A stretch of DNA of 64,000 nt. Source: Maylandia zebra (Eukaryota > Chordata > Actinopteri > Cichliformes > Cichlidae). Location of the stretch: contig NC_135178.1 in assembly GCF_041146795.1 (NCBI RefSeq), positions 7,136,844 to 7,200,843 of the forward strand, written 5' to 3'. The notes beneath the pieces are model-generated. The model worked only from the letters and a program-made list of their open reading frames with translations. It did not search any database and had not been told where the DNA came from. Positions 33,666-44,319 of the stretch are shown here, piece after piece. Numbering within the stretch: position 1 is the stretch's first letter; every line of letters starts with the position of its first letter. A program made the position numbers and the translations under genes.

Positions 33666-33802
33666 GAACAAATATTTACCTCCAAATTTATAAAAGTATC
33701 ATTACACTGAAATACTTAAAGTGCAAGTATATTAAACCCGTACTTAAGTAAACTGCTAAAGGTACTCAGCTACATTCCTACTGGTCCTATCCATGTGCTA
33801 AT

Positions 33803-34260
33803 CCAGGGGTGTCAAAGTCATTTAACATTGCGGTCCACTTTGACTTTAAGTGGAGCCAGACCAGTGAAACTCCCCTTGCTGTCAGTGTAAAGAAGTTACA
33901 TAGTTAACGGTTTTTCTACATGATAAAGAAAAAGCTTCTATGATAAAGAAAGAAATCAGTGTTTAAGATTTGGCCAAAAGTGTTTGATACGAAAAATAGG
34001 TTTTGGCCACTAAGAATTTGTTTTAGAGAATGGAGTCTAGTAGCAATTCAGAAAAATTGTAATAGCTGTCATTAGTTCATTTGTTCTCAATAGCCAACAT
34101 ATTTCAAGGAAACTGAAATTGAATGAGTTGTTTTAAATGTAGCAAAAATTTAAAAACAAAGAAAGAATACATGTTTCTGGTTTATCAGAGTCATGTTGTA
34201 ATGTGGGCAAGGCTTTGGGAAGTAGGGTTGCTGAGAGAACTACAGCACCCCCTGGTGGAT
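33803..34260 (+). repeat. hAT-like repeat end and unclassified DNA
   Basis: The start CCAGGGGTGTCAAAGTCATT, followed by TTAAGTGGAGCCAGACCAGT, resembles the end of a common vertebrate hAT-like repeat. The remainder up to the next element carries no recognised feature. Confidence 0.4.
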
Positions 34261-35848
34261 GGTAAAGGCAACCCAGATAGCAAGACGACATTGAATTGAT
34301 GTTGATTTTTCATCCGATCCGTCGTTATGGTTGAAATGCCAATGTTGTAACAACATTGAAATACCGTGGTAAACCGACGGTCTTACTATAGGGACGTTGT
34401 AATGATGTTGATTTACCTTTGTTTTTTTGTCATTGATATTTGATCTTTTTGTAGTCGACCAGGTGACAACAACAACATCGAGAAAACGTCTATTTATAGT
34501 TTACCATCATTCGGCGCCGGTCACCATCAAAAAGCCATCGATTTGTAGTTGAGCGTTAAATTGCATTGCAACTGAGCGGGTATAAAGTACCGGAGAAAGT
34601 AAAAAAATTTTGTTCTTTTGTTATCAATGACTTTGGTCTAGTTCACCAGCTTTAAAAAATCGTGTCGACGTGCAATTTATGTATAGTTGACCGGGAGCAG
34701 CGATCACTTGGACTATTCCGCAGCACCCCTCTCAGTGGTACATCCCTCCAGGTAACCATTGTCTTGTACAGTAGAGCGGGACATTAGATTTACTTTCAGC
34801 GGAATTGACCGGAGAAGGGGCATCAGTTCATGCACTGCACTGGCCTGCACCACGATTAGTATAAGGTAAGAATGAATGAATTTTTTTCTATTCGTTATTT
34901 TGACGGTTGCATTTGAATAACAGTAAAAAACTCGTTAATGTAAAGTTTCGGACAAAATGTTTGAGCCCGAAATTGTGTCTACTTTCATCTTACAATCCGG
35001 CAACAAATAAAGTGCACTGCGAACAAAGTCTATCAACAAAGAAAACATTTCGTTTCATACTTTTCCGTGATATTCCCTTACAAAGCTAGCTTTAACGCTT
35101 CGAGGGTTCCTTTGTTCTTGCCATCGCCTCGGCGCTTGACCGACTTTCGCTCTGTAGTTGCTTTTTAGCATACTACTACAAAAAATTGTAAATCTGTGAT
35201 ATATGATTGATAAACGTAAAGGTAACTGTATAAATGTGTTCAATGACTTTGTTACTTTTAATGATTGGAGAGCACCCGCTTCAATTCGCACTCAATTCAA
35301 ACTTTAGTTGCACGCTCACCTAACTTGCGTTTGCACCTTTTGTCCACACGTAAACTGCGTTTTCGTTAACTGAAGACTGAGATTTTTAAAGACGCCTGCT
35401 GGGGTGGATATTTTTCGAAAACTCCGTTTCAGCATTTAGGTGTGGACGAGGAAAACGGAGAAAACGCAGCAAAGGTGTGCGCCTAGTTTGATGTCACACT
35501 GTACGCCACGTTTTTGTCTCGGTGCCATGAATTCCTACAATGGCAAACTTAGACAAAATACTGTTAATTTTATTATTTTCAGTGTTTAAATGCTTACATA
35601 TACACACGCAGTTACTGTCCCTTCACACACAGGACTCGGTTCAGCTTCTATAAGCCGTCTTTGTATCTAGTTTTCCCTCTTTATTGACATTGTGCCCTAT
35701 TTTTCCTCTTTTTTTCAGATCTGATTTGGTAACTTCCATCAATAAGTAAGAAACTCACGTCGTTAAATAAATTCCTAGTGTTAAACAATTTGCTTATTTG
35801 GCTATTTCCAAATATAGCACTATTTGTTTAATCTGATATACACTGACA

Positions 35849-37848
35849 ATGACATCACGCTGGTCAAGGAGGCGCAAATTACGGAAAATGGTTGAGGCAG
35901 CAGAGTCAGATATACTCAGGCACTTTAAAGAGATGGTTGCTGAAAAACATAACCAAAACGGCAATGCACAAGTTAAAGTTAAGCGACCGCAGGTTGCGGA
36001 AGAGTCTGGTGTGTCCCACTGTTGTCACCCAGGTATAGACAGTCAAGTATTTACCAGTCGCTATGAGCAGATTTCAGAAGTATGTGAGACCTATGTATCA
36101 CCCAACAAGGATAATGACTGTGACCGCAGTTTTCCCCCCCAGCCCACTGACAGCAGGCATCATAATGCCCCGCCCAGCTTCCGGCACCTTTCGCCACTCC
36201 GGCAAAACACACAAAACGACACAGCTTTGCGATCTCCCCAGCATGCAGAGTCAGATGTCGAGGACTTCTTTATAGATGGTATGCTTTTAAAGCTGAATCA
36301 CAATGTCATTGTGCTCTTATCTTCAAAACACCAGTTTATACTCCTGAATGTCATCTTGTTGTGATTTTTTTTTTTTTTTTTTGTGAGGCCACTATTACAA
36401 GGCAAGTTCGAAAATCTTGGAATTTCACATTTTACATGGTATAAATTGTAAATGGCCTATATTTGTACAGCGCTTTAACTAGTCCCTAAGTACCCCAAAG
36501 CGCTTTACACATTCAGTCATCCACCCATTCACACACAATTCACACACTGGTGATGGCAGCTACATATAGAAATATCAAATATATGTGACATGCAAAAACT
36601 AGCAAACACTTTTAGCAGTTAGAACAACTTATACTTGAATGCAGAATGTTACACCATCACTTATGGATCTATTAGTTTTTCCCCTCACTGCTTAAGCCAT
36701 TAATCTTTCTAGAATTGTTCTTTGAAACAGATGCGACCTCACAAAAGATGTTAACGATGCTGTCAGACCTGACCAGAGCAGTTAACGAACTCCGTGAGGA
36801 GGTCAGAGCCATCCGCCATCCCTGCTGCAATGAATCGGTAGATGCTGGGGTACTGCCTCTGGATTTGCCCTTGCACAACATTGAGGAGCTAAACAATGCA
36901 GAGGCAGCTCTTCAATCACAAGAAGCAAATAAGGCAATGGTAAGTATATAAAGGTTATGTACACTTTGTAACTATAAAGTGTAATAGCTGTCAGATGTGA
37001 TTTAAATATTGATTATACACACAAGCACTTGCATGCACATTTAGGACATGAGACACGCTAATTCCATCTCTTAAAATGTGTCTATAGGTGAGACGCTTTG
37101 CCTTGATTGGAGGGACCACACTGGAGGTGCGAGTCCGCCATGTAATGGCTTATGCCATTACAAACGAGCTGGCCTCGGTACTAAACTGGGCAGGGAAAAA
37201 AACCAAGGACCACACAAAGCAAAAAAGGGCATTTAAAGATACAGCGCTGTGCAGATGCATATTTGGTAAGTTTTACTGTTTATTGTAGTTTTATGAGCCT
37301 AAAGTGAACAATAAAGGGATCAATTGATCTGCTGGGTGTGTTTCACATTTCCTATGTCCGGTTTTTGCTATATTACTTTGTCTTTCTTAATAACAAGACT
37401 TTCATGTCCGGTTAATCTGGAGATGGAGTCTTTGGTCTTTGGCTTGTTTAGTCCTCGGGTTGTAGTTTTTACAGCCCGAGGACCCAATGTTTATTTTGTT
37501 TTAAAGGATACACGGCACACCATGCTAAGACTTATCACTTTTTCCGCTCATAGCTCTTTGGGAATCAAATGTGGCAGATTTACGCCTGGTGACTTTCAGG
37601 TTTATCAGCCTAGGAGTTTACATACTTTCTCCCCGCTGAAGACAGTTAACAAGAGCTTATTCATGTGCTCTAATTCACTTTTGTGCGTGTGTGTGTGTAT
37701 TTTTGTCCTAGATGGCCTGACGCAGCAGTTAGGGGCAAACTCTATGTCCGAGTTTGTCTTTGCACAAGCAGTGCAGAAATGGCTCCGATACGCCCCAGAT
37801 CGTTTGGGTGGTGCAGGACGCACATCATGCATCCCCATCCCAGAGTAA
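35849..37848 (+). CDS. DUF4806 domain protein encoded inside a transposon-like element
   Basis: Four exons (35849-36278, 36713-36939, 37088-37265 and 37712-37848) join with correct GT/AG sites and phases to 323 residues. The N-terminus is basic (MTSRWSRRRKLRKM) and is followed by a low-complexity, probably disordered region. Residues about 150-175 (MLTMLSDLTRAVNELREEV) look like a short coiled coil. The C-terminal 100 residues match DUF4806: RFALIGGTTLEVRVRHVM, ITNELASVLNWAGKKTK, FKDTALCRCIF and AVQKWLRYAPDRLGG. The function of DUF4806 is unknown. Such proteins recur in fish and invertebrate genomes, often near transposons. A poly(A) signal AATAAA follows at 37899-37904. With no stop or shift in four exons, it is either young or under selection. 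Confidence 0.8.
36430..36545. repeat. interspersed repeat in intron 1 of the DUF4806 gene
   Basis: Contains TGTACAGCGCTTTAACTAGT and AAAGCGCTTTACACATTCAG, phrases of a common fish repeat. A relative in reverse sense is at 51965-52095. Confidence 0.5.
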
Positions 37849-38035
37849 AAAATTACAAACTTCTGTGAAACATAAATGTAAATAGGAAACTGTCTTTTAA
37901 TAAAGTATTTAGCAAACAAAACTATTGACCTTTTTTTTGTTTAGTTTTTTTTCTGTGTTACATCACATGCAATGCTTTGTTATTTTAGGATATTAATATT
38001 GACATGATACATTGTGAGACATTTTTTTTATCCTT

Positions 38036-39304
38036 CAAGCTCGGGTCCTCTACCAGAGGCCTGGGAGCTTGAGGGTCCTGCGCAGTATCTTAGCTGTTCC
38101 CAGGACTGCGCTCTTCTGGACAGAGATCTCCGATGTTATTCCCGGGATCTGCTGGAGCCACTCGCCTATCTTGGGAGTCACCGCACCTAGTGCTCCGATT
38201 ACCACGGGGACCACCGTTACCTTCACCCTCCACATCCTCTCGAGCTCTTCTCTGAGCCCTTGGTATTTCTCCAGCTTCTCGTGTTCCTTCTTCCTGATAT
38301 TGCTGTCATTCGGAACCGCTACATCGATCACTACGGCCGTCTTCTTCTGTTTGTCTACCACCACTATGTCCGGTTGGTTAGCCACCACCATTTTGTCCGT
38401 CTGTATCTGGAAGTCCCACAGGATCTTAGCTCGGTCATTCTCCACCACCCTTGGGGGCATCTCCCATTTTGACCTCGGGACTTCCAGGTTATACTCGGCA
38501 CAGATGTTCCTGTACACTATGCCGGCCACTTGGTTATGGCGTTCCATGTATGCCTTGCCTGCTAGCATCTTGCACCCTGCTGTTATGTGCTGGATTGTCT
38601 CTGGGGCATTTTTACACATCCTGCACCTGGGGTCTTGCCTGGTGTGATAGACCCCAGCCTCTATGGATCTTGTACTCAGAGCTTGTTCTTGTGCTGCCAT
38701 GATTAGTGCCTCTGTGCTGTCTTTCAGTCCAGCTTTGTCCAGCCACTGGTAGGATTTCTGGATATCAGCCACCTCCTCTATCTGCCGGTGGTACATACCG
38801 TGCAGGGGCCTGTCCTTCCATGATGGTTCCTCGTCTCCCTCCTCTTTCTTGGGTTTCTGCTGCCTGAGGTATTCACTGAGCACTCGGTCAGTTGGGGCCA
38901 TCTTCCCAATGTATTCTTGGATGTTCGTTGTCTCATCCTGGACTATGGTGCTGACACTCTCCAGTCCCCGGCCCCCTTCCTTCCGCTTAGCGTACAGCCT
39001 CAGGGTGCTGGACTTGGGGTGAAACCCTCCATGCATGGTAAGGAGCTTTCTTGTCTTTATGTCAGTGGCTTCTATCTCCTCCTTTGGCCAGCCTATTACC
39101 CCAGCAGGGTACCTGATCACGGGCAGGGTGTACGTGTTGATGGCCCGGATCTTGTTCTTACCATTCAGCTGACTCCTCAGGACTTGCCTGACCCTCTGCA
39201 GGTACTTGGTGGTTGCAGCCTTTCTAGCGGCCTCTTCATGGTTCCCATTTGCCTGCGGGATCCCCAAGTACTTGTAACTGTCCTCTATGTCTGCAATGTT
39301 GCCT

Positions 39305-39309
<5 letters not shown>
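38036..39309 (-). mobile_element. R4/Dong (Rex6)-like LINE, 5'-truncated, open frame
   Basis: Read on the minus strand, the copy runs from about 39309 to 38036 and keeps an uninterrupted frame of about 418 codons to the stop at 38050. It encodes the end of the reverse transcriptase region (YKYLGIPQANGNHEEAARKA), a zinc-binding CRMCKNAPETIQHITAGC motif and a restriction-like endonuclease (PDIVVVD, IDVAVPNDSNIRKKEHEKLE). The 5' end abuts a 74-bp (AT)n tract. Related R4-clade elements are known to insert into simple repeats. It sits inside the DUF4806 element, so it came later. The clade assignment is by domain pattern and not confirmed. Confidence 0.82.

Positions 39310-39382
<73 letters not shown>
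39310..39382. repeat. (AT)n microsatellite at LINE 5' edge
   Basis: About 36 uninterrupted AT units, then ACATACATAC. The LINE frame continues into this tract as alternating Ile and Tyr codons, which is an artefact of the repeat. Confidence 0.95.
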
Positions 39383-39387
<5 letters not shown>

Positions 39388-39736
39388 CATACATGCATGC
39401 AGTAGTTTAGTATTGGTTAAGAAATGTAGATTTCCAGTCATGATTTAATTGTTGTTTTAATAAAAAGCAACTGTGCGAAAGAGGTGGAAAATCAACACCA
39501 TAGCTCAACAGTGTTTCAATATCAGAATCTGACATTGTTTCATTGTCAACAGTATTAGAAAATATAACGTCGAATCAATGTCAGGTTTCAACATTGATTC
39601 AACATCAAAACCTGACGTTTCAACATTAAAAAAGGGTGCAAGAATGACGTTAGGTCAACGTCACACCTCAACGTTGATTCAATGACATCGCCTGATATTG
39701 ACTCAATATCGTTTCAATGTTTCCTTGCTATCTGGG

Positions 39737-40840
39737 AACGCACAGCAGGAAAACGGGGTACAACGTTTTTTTTAATTAGCAAGACATCCTTTCATGGACA
39801 AACATTGTGTTTTTAATTAGATTGTTCTATACTTATTTTAAGGACCATAATCACAGATGAAAACATGCATTGTAGATTTACACTTAAATGTTTATGTAAA
39901 TCTTTTTTATATTTATGTTGAGAGCGCACCTTCCACATCCTGTGGAAGTAACCCCACCATCTAACACGTTCCCGCAGCTGTGTGCATGACTGAAAATCAG
40001 TTTAGTTCAATTTCTTTCGTTCCCTTGAGTTTTCCTAATGAACACAGCAAGCAAGTCCTCAATGCAGGCAAATCCAATCACATCATCATTAATTCTTTGG
40101 CAGTGCAGTATTAGCAGGGAGCGCGCAGACTGTAATACACTGCAGTTAGATTTCTGGTAAAGAAAAACCTGAGACAATTTTTCCATCAGTAATTCATTAA
40201 GCGCACTTATTCTGTTTGATTTCATTTTTATTTTTATATTATCTTTTTTTTTTTTTTTATTTAGCGCAAAGAAAAGTTTAACGCCAACTTGCAGAAAGTA
40301 GCGAAAGTTTAATCCAAGTGGTTCAAATTTCAAAAAATCCAAAAGGCAAAATGCAGGAAAAGAGGGAGGGAAAACTGTGGGAAAGGATTCAGACTAAATA
40401 CACAATATGGAGAATATAAGGTGCAGGTGAATGAAATCTGACAATAAGCAGGGCGGGAAGAGAACAAAGGCAGGAAGTCAAGAAAATGGCAAGGAAACAG
40501 CTCTCAAAATATATCAGAAAGTCACTGAAAGATGGACAAAAAGGAACTCACACAGACAGGCAGGAAGCCACAAAAGACATGAGGAAAAGGAAAATGCTTA
40601 GAAACACAAGAAACTAGGAAGATACACAGCAGCTCATACTTCTAATTTACCTCTCTGTGACATTCTGGTTACAGTAACAATTTAATGCAGAAATATAAAA
40701 TCTCAAAATGTAACTTATTCTATTGAACTTCTTCAATATTGACTATTATTAACTAAAAAGAAATCATCCACTTTAGCTCAGTTAAAATAGAAATATAGCA
40801 AAGTATTCAGATTTATACATATAAATTGACAGTGTTAAAT
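39737..40840. other. intergenic, nothing definite
   Basis: AT-rich with an oligo-T run at 40246-40258 and an A/G-rich stretch (40330-40660) that may be old repeat sequence. No gene is supported. Confidence 0.4.
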
Positions 40841-41908
40841 TTAGTGGCTCTTGCTGTTTGCAGGAATGTTTTTGGTCTGAGGCATCCGTCTCTTTCTAGT
40901 CTTTCTGTCTGGCTCTTTGTCAGTCAGCCTCTTCAGCAGTTCTACAACAGAAGCAATGACAAACCACATGAGGTAACTTTATGTTTGTTTTGTAGCATTT
41001 TCACAATGGCAGGAATGGGTTTGTCCAGCAGGAGGCCTCAGAGAGCCACTTCCACAGCCCCGATGTTATTCTTATCATTAATATTATTTTATTGTTACCT
41101 GTTAATTCAGGATGACTTTGACTGTTGTTGTTCTGAAGGGAGACATATTTCTGACCTCCAGCCTCATGGTCTCCTGAGGAAGCACAAGAAGTCACGGGCA
41201 TGCTTTCAAGCATAGGTAAAATCATACTTTACATTCAGCTTTCAAAAAATTAGGATGGCAACATGCATTTCATTCACGATACCCCTGAAAGCACCAGAAT
41301 TAGTTTGTCCTGCCACTTATCATCATTACATCAATATATTTGGAATCTAATTATTTAGACCAGACACTGATAACATAATTAGGTTTTGAAAATGCTTTTA
41401 TAATCTGGGTGTTTGTTCCTCTGAAGTCCTGCTGATGGATGGACCAGACGGACTCACGGCAGACTCGCAGGAGGACGTAGTAGTGTCTGGCTACCAGCAC
41501 ACTGCTGGCCAGAGCCAAATTGTGCTGCTTGGCTGCCAGGTTCATCACTTTACCACTGCTGTCCATCAGGTCCACACAATCTGCAGGAAGAATTTTGTTG
41601 CTTTTAGAATTTGTATAAGAACAATTGAAAATGATCCAGCATTTCAGTCCAGTACCTTTGGAGTCCACACCAGCCCTCTCTTTCAAATGATTGAGGAAGT
41701 TTATCAGCTTACAGTTGAGATTGAACATTTCCATCCTGCCCTCTGCCAAGAAGTCATGCACATGCATTCACAAAAAATTTGGAACAAATGCTGTAAGGTG
41801 CAAAAAAAAACCAAAAAACCTGCATGCCTGCAAACCTTTAAGCCTGCATGTACAGTATTAACATGCCCAGAAACTTTACTAACCTCCAAACAAGACATTC
41901 ACAAACAT
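40841..41908 (-). CDS. C22orf15/CXorf65-family small protein
   Basis: Five exons on the minus strand, in coding order: 41908-41884, 41742-41656, 41580-41458, 41173-41099 and 40941-40841. They join to 136 residues with all phases consistent. The protein starts MFVNVLFGEGRMEMFNLNCK, continues INFLNHLKERAG, DCVDLMDSSGKVMNLAAKQH and YYVLLRVC, and ends in a basic tail (KTRKRRMPQTKN). As I recall them, human C22orf15 (MFIKVMFGAG..., 148 residues) and CXorf65 share the start, the Leu-rich ubiquitin-like segment, the YVL strand and the basic end. C22orf15 also maps to human 22q11.23, the region of adora2a. Function is unknown; a ubiquitin-like fold is my inference. Which of the two is the true orthologue is not settled. 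Confidence 0.8.
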
Positions 41909-42654
41909 TTTTAGGTCCAGACTCCTGACAGCAGTTAAGCTCCAGTGATACTAGAGGTAGAAGAAGACTGGGCACAAAGTGGAACAATAAAAGCATTTTA
42001 GTGTTGTGGTCTGCACTTTTTCACACATCCACCGCCCTGAGAGAGTTAAACACACACACACACGCATGTTCCCTCATTTGCATCCACCTCTCCTCGCTCA
42101 CAAAGCTTGAGTCTTTTAAAAGGATGAACAGGGGACTGTTTCTGCTTGTATCCATGGAGTCTCTACACACAGTGAGACCGGCACTCTGGGCTTAACAGCT
42201 GCATGGGCGGAGATGTCAGTATTGAAAAAAAAAAAGCTGGCTTTATTGTTTCCCGCCACAGACTGGAACCCAACACCATTTGCACTTACAGTAACTGACT
42301 TATAAAGACAGATACACCGAGATTTCATTTTGGTACCACAGAGGAAGGATAGAAGTTTAAAATAACAAAATTCAAATAAACAGCCAACATCAATAAAAGA
42401 TAAGTTCTATCATCTGTTCATTTCTGGTGTATAGTTACATTACAGACACTACTACACTCAATCAAAAGCAATGTGGAGTCTCTGTAGCTCAATCTGCCAC
42501 ATGAATGACTGATTCCTTAAAGCCTCTGTAATTAGTATTTTATAAAAGATCTTTTCCTACTGGCTACTTTCAGCTGCTACTTGTCATACCTCAGCTTTAG
42601 GTTTGAGTTCATTCATTTGCTAATGAATACCAGAACACACAACAATGATACCTG
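41909..42654. other. intergenic, nothing definite
   Basis: Includes a short (AC)n run near 42049-42062. No coding signal is supported upstream of the C22orf15-like gene, so its promoter is presumably here. Confidence 0.4.
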
Positions 42655-44252
42655 TTCAGAGACTTCATCATTTCTTCACTACCAGACACACTGGACCCAC
42701 TACAGTTCGCTTACCGTCCAAATCGTTCCACAGACGATGCCATCTCTCATCTCCTCCACACATCACTCACTCACTTGGACACTAGAAGGGGGAATTATGT
42801 TAAAATGCTCTTCATAGACTACAGCTCTGCATTTAATACCATAATTCCCTCCACACTCACCACCAAGCTGGAGCATCTGGGACTCAGCTCATTTATGTGT
42901 CAGTGGATCTCCAACTTCCTAACTGGCAGACCACAGGCAGTAAGGATGGGCGGACATGTCTCAGCCTCCACCACTCTCAGCACTGGAGCCCCCCAGGGGT
43001 GTGTTCTGAGCCCCCTGCTGTACTCTCTGTACACATATGACTGCGTGGCCACTACCAGCTCCACCACCATCATCAAGTTTGCTGACGACACCGTCGTGGT
43101 GGGCCTGATCTCTGATAACAACGAGACGGCCTACCTGAAGGAGATTAGGAATCTGGAGAACTGGTGCCAGAGGAACAACCTCCTTCTAAACGTCAGTAAG
43201 ACAAAGGAGCTGATAGTGGACTTCAGCACTAAGCAGGAGAGGAACTACCAGACCCCCGTCATCAACGAGTGCCCAGTGGAGAGAGTGGACAGCTTCAAAT
43301 ACCTCGGAGTTCACATCACGCAGGACCTGTCATGGTCCTGTCACATCAACTCCGTGGTGAAAAAGGCCCGACAGCGTCTCTACCACCTCAGACGCTTGAG
43401 AGACTTCCAACTGCCCTCCAAGGTGCTCAGGAACTTTTACTCGTGCACCATAGAGAGCATCCTGGCGGGAAACATCTTAACCTGGTTCGGGAACAGCACC
43501 ATGCAGGACAGACGAGCTCTACAGAGGGTTGTGCGGTCAGCTGAGCGCACCATCCGCTCCGAGCTCCCTGACCTGCACTCAATCTACAGCAGGCGGTGCC
43601 GGACCAAGGCCAGGAAGATCGTGAAGGACCTCAGCCATCCCAACAATGGACTGTTCTCTCTGTTGAGGTCAGGAAAGCGATTCCGCTCCCTGAAGACCAA
43701 CACAGAGAGACTGAGGAGGAGCTTCTTCCCGCAGGCGATACGGTCTCTCAATCACACCACCACACAGTACTGACCCACACATGCAGTTCTTACACACACA
43801 CTGGACTTTCTGGACTTTGTTTTTGCACAACACTGGTCACTATATTCTTCATTTCCAGTTAATACTTGTACAGCTGCTGTTATTGTGTATATATTTATTT
43901 ATATTTAGATTTCTTCATACATTCTTATATAGTTCTATATTGTGTATTTTGTTGTACAGTTATTTTATTTTCAACTTTAATTTATATATTTTATCTTATT
44001 CTTCCCAGTTAAATTTACCCTTCATTCTAATTTGTGTTGTACAGTTATTTCATTTTTAACCTTAATTTATATTTTATTCCTTCCTAGTTAAATTTACCCT
44101 TTTTAATTTTTCATATTTATTTCCTTTCTTATTCATAGCCTTTTCCTTTTTTGTTTTCTTTAGGTCACGAGCAGTTGTCCAAGCATTTCACTACATATCG
44201 TACTGTGTATGACTGTGTACGTGACAAATAAAATTTGAATTTGAATTTGTTC
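42655..44252 (+). mobile_element. L2-clade LINE, 5'-truncated
   Basis: A frame open from about 42657 to the stop at 43773 encodes reverse transcriptase motifs: [53 protein letters not shown] and [15 protein letters not shown], then the C-terminal region typical of L2. A 480-bp 3' UTR ends in tandem TTTGAA units at 44228-44252, the usual L2 tail. The endonuclease half is missing. The open frame and clean tail suggest a recent insertion. Confidence 0.88.
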
Positions 44253-44319
44253 AATACCTGTCCAAAAATAACTTAGATTTGCCCAGAAGCAAAAGTCATT
44301 TCCATTTCCCCATTACTAG

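Larger units (their letters stand above)
34272..39736 (+). mobile_element. DNA transposon-like element carrying a DUF4806 gene
   Basis: Both ends share CCCAGATAGCAAG in inverted orientation (34272 and, reversed, ending 39736), with weaker inverted similarity for about 35 bp. Subterminal DNA at both ends is full of GTTGATT/AATCAAC and ACGTTGA-like motifs. AA flanks both sides, a possible 2-bp duplication that is too short to be decisive. Between the ends lie an intact DUF4806 gene and a later LINE insertion. No transposase was found, so the element is either non-autonomous or has lost that part. Superfamily unassigned. Confidence 0.65.

Noticed and set aside
35330-35480. Inverted GCGTTTTC/GAAAACGC phrases inside the DUF4806 element
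   Set aside because: Probably an old repeat, but the arms are too diverged to define an element by eye.
38069-38647. 192-codon plus-strand frame
   Set aside because: It is the antisense shadow of the R4/Dong-like LINE. The same frame recurs opposite the second copy at 45823-46356.
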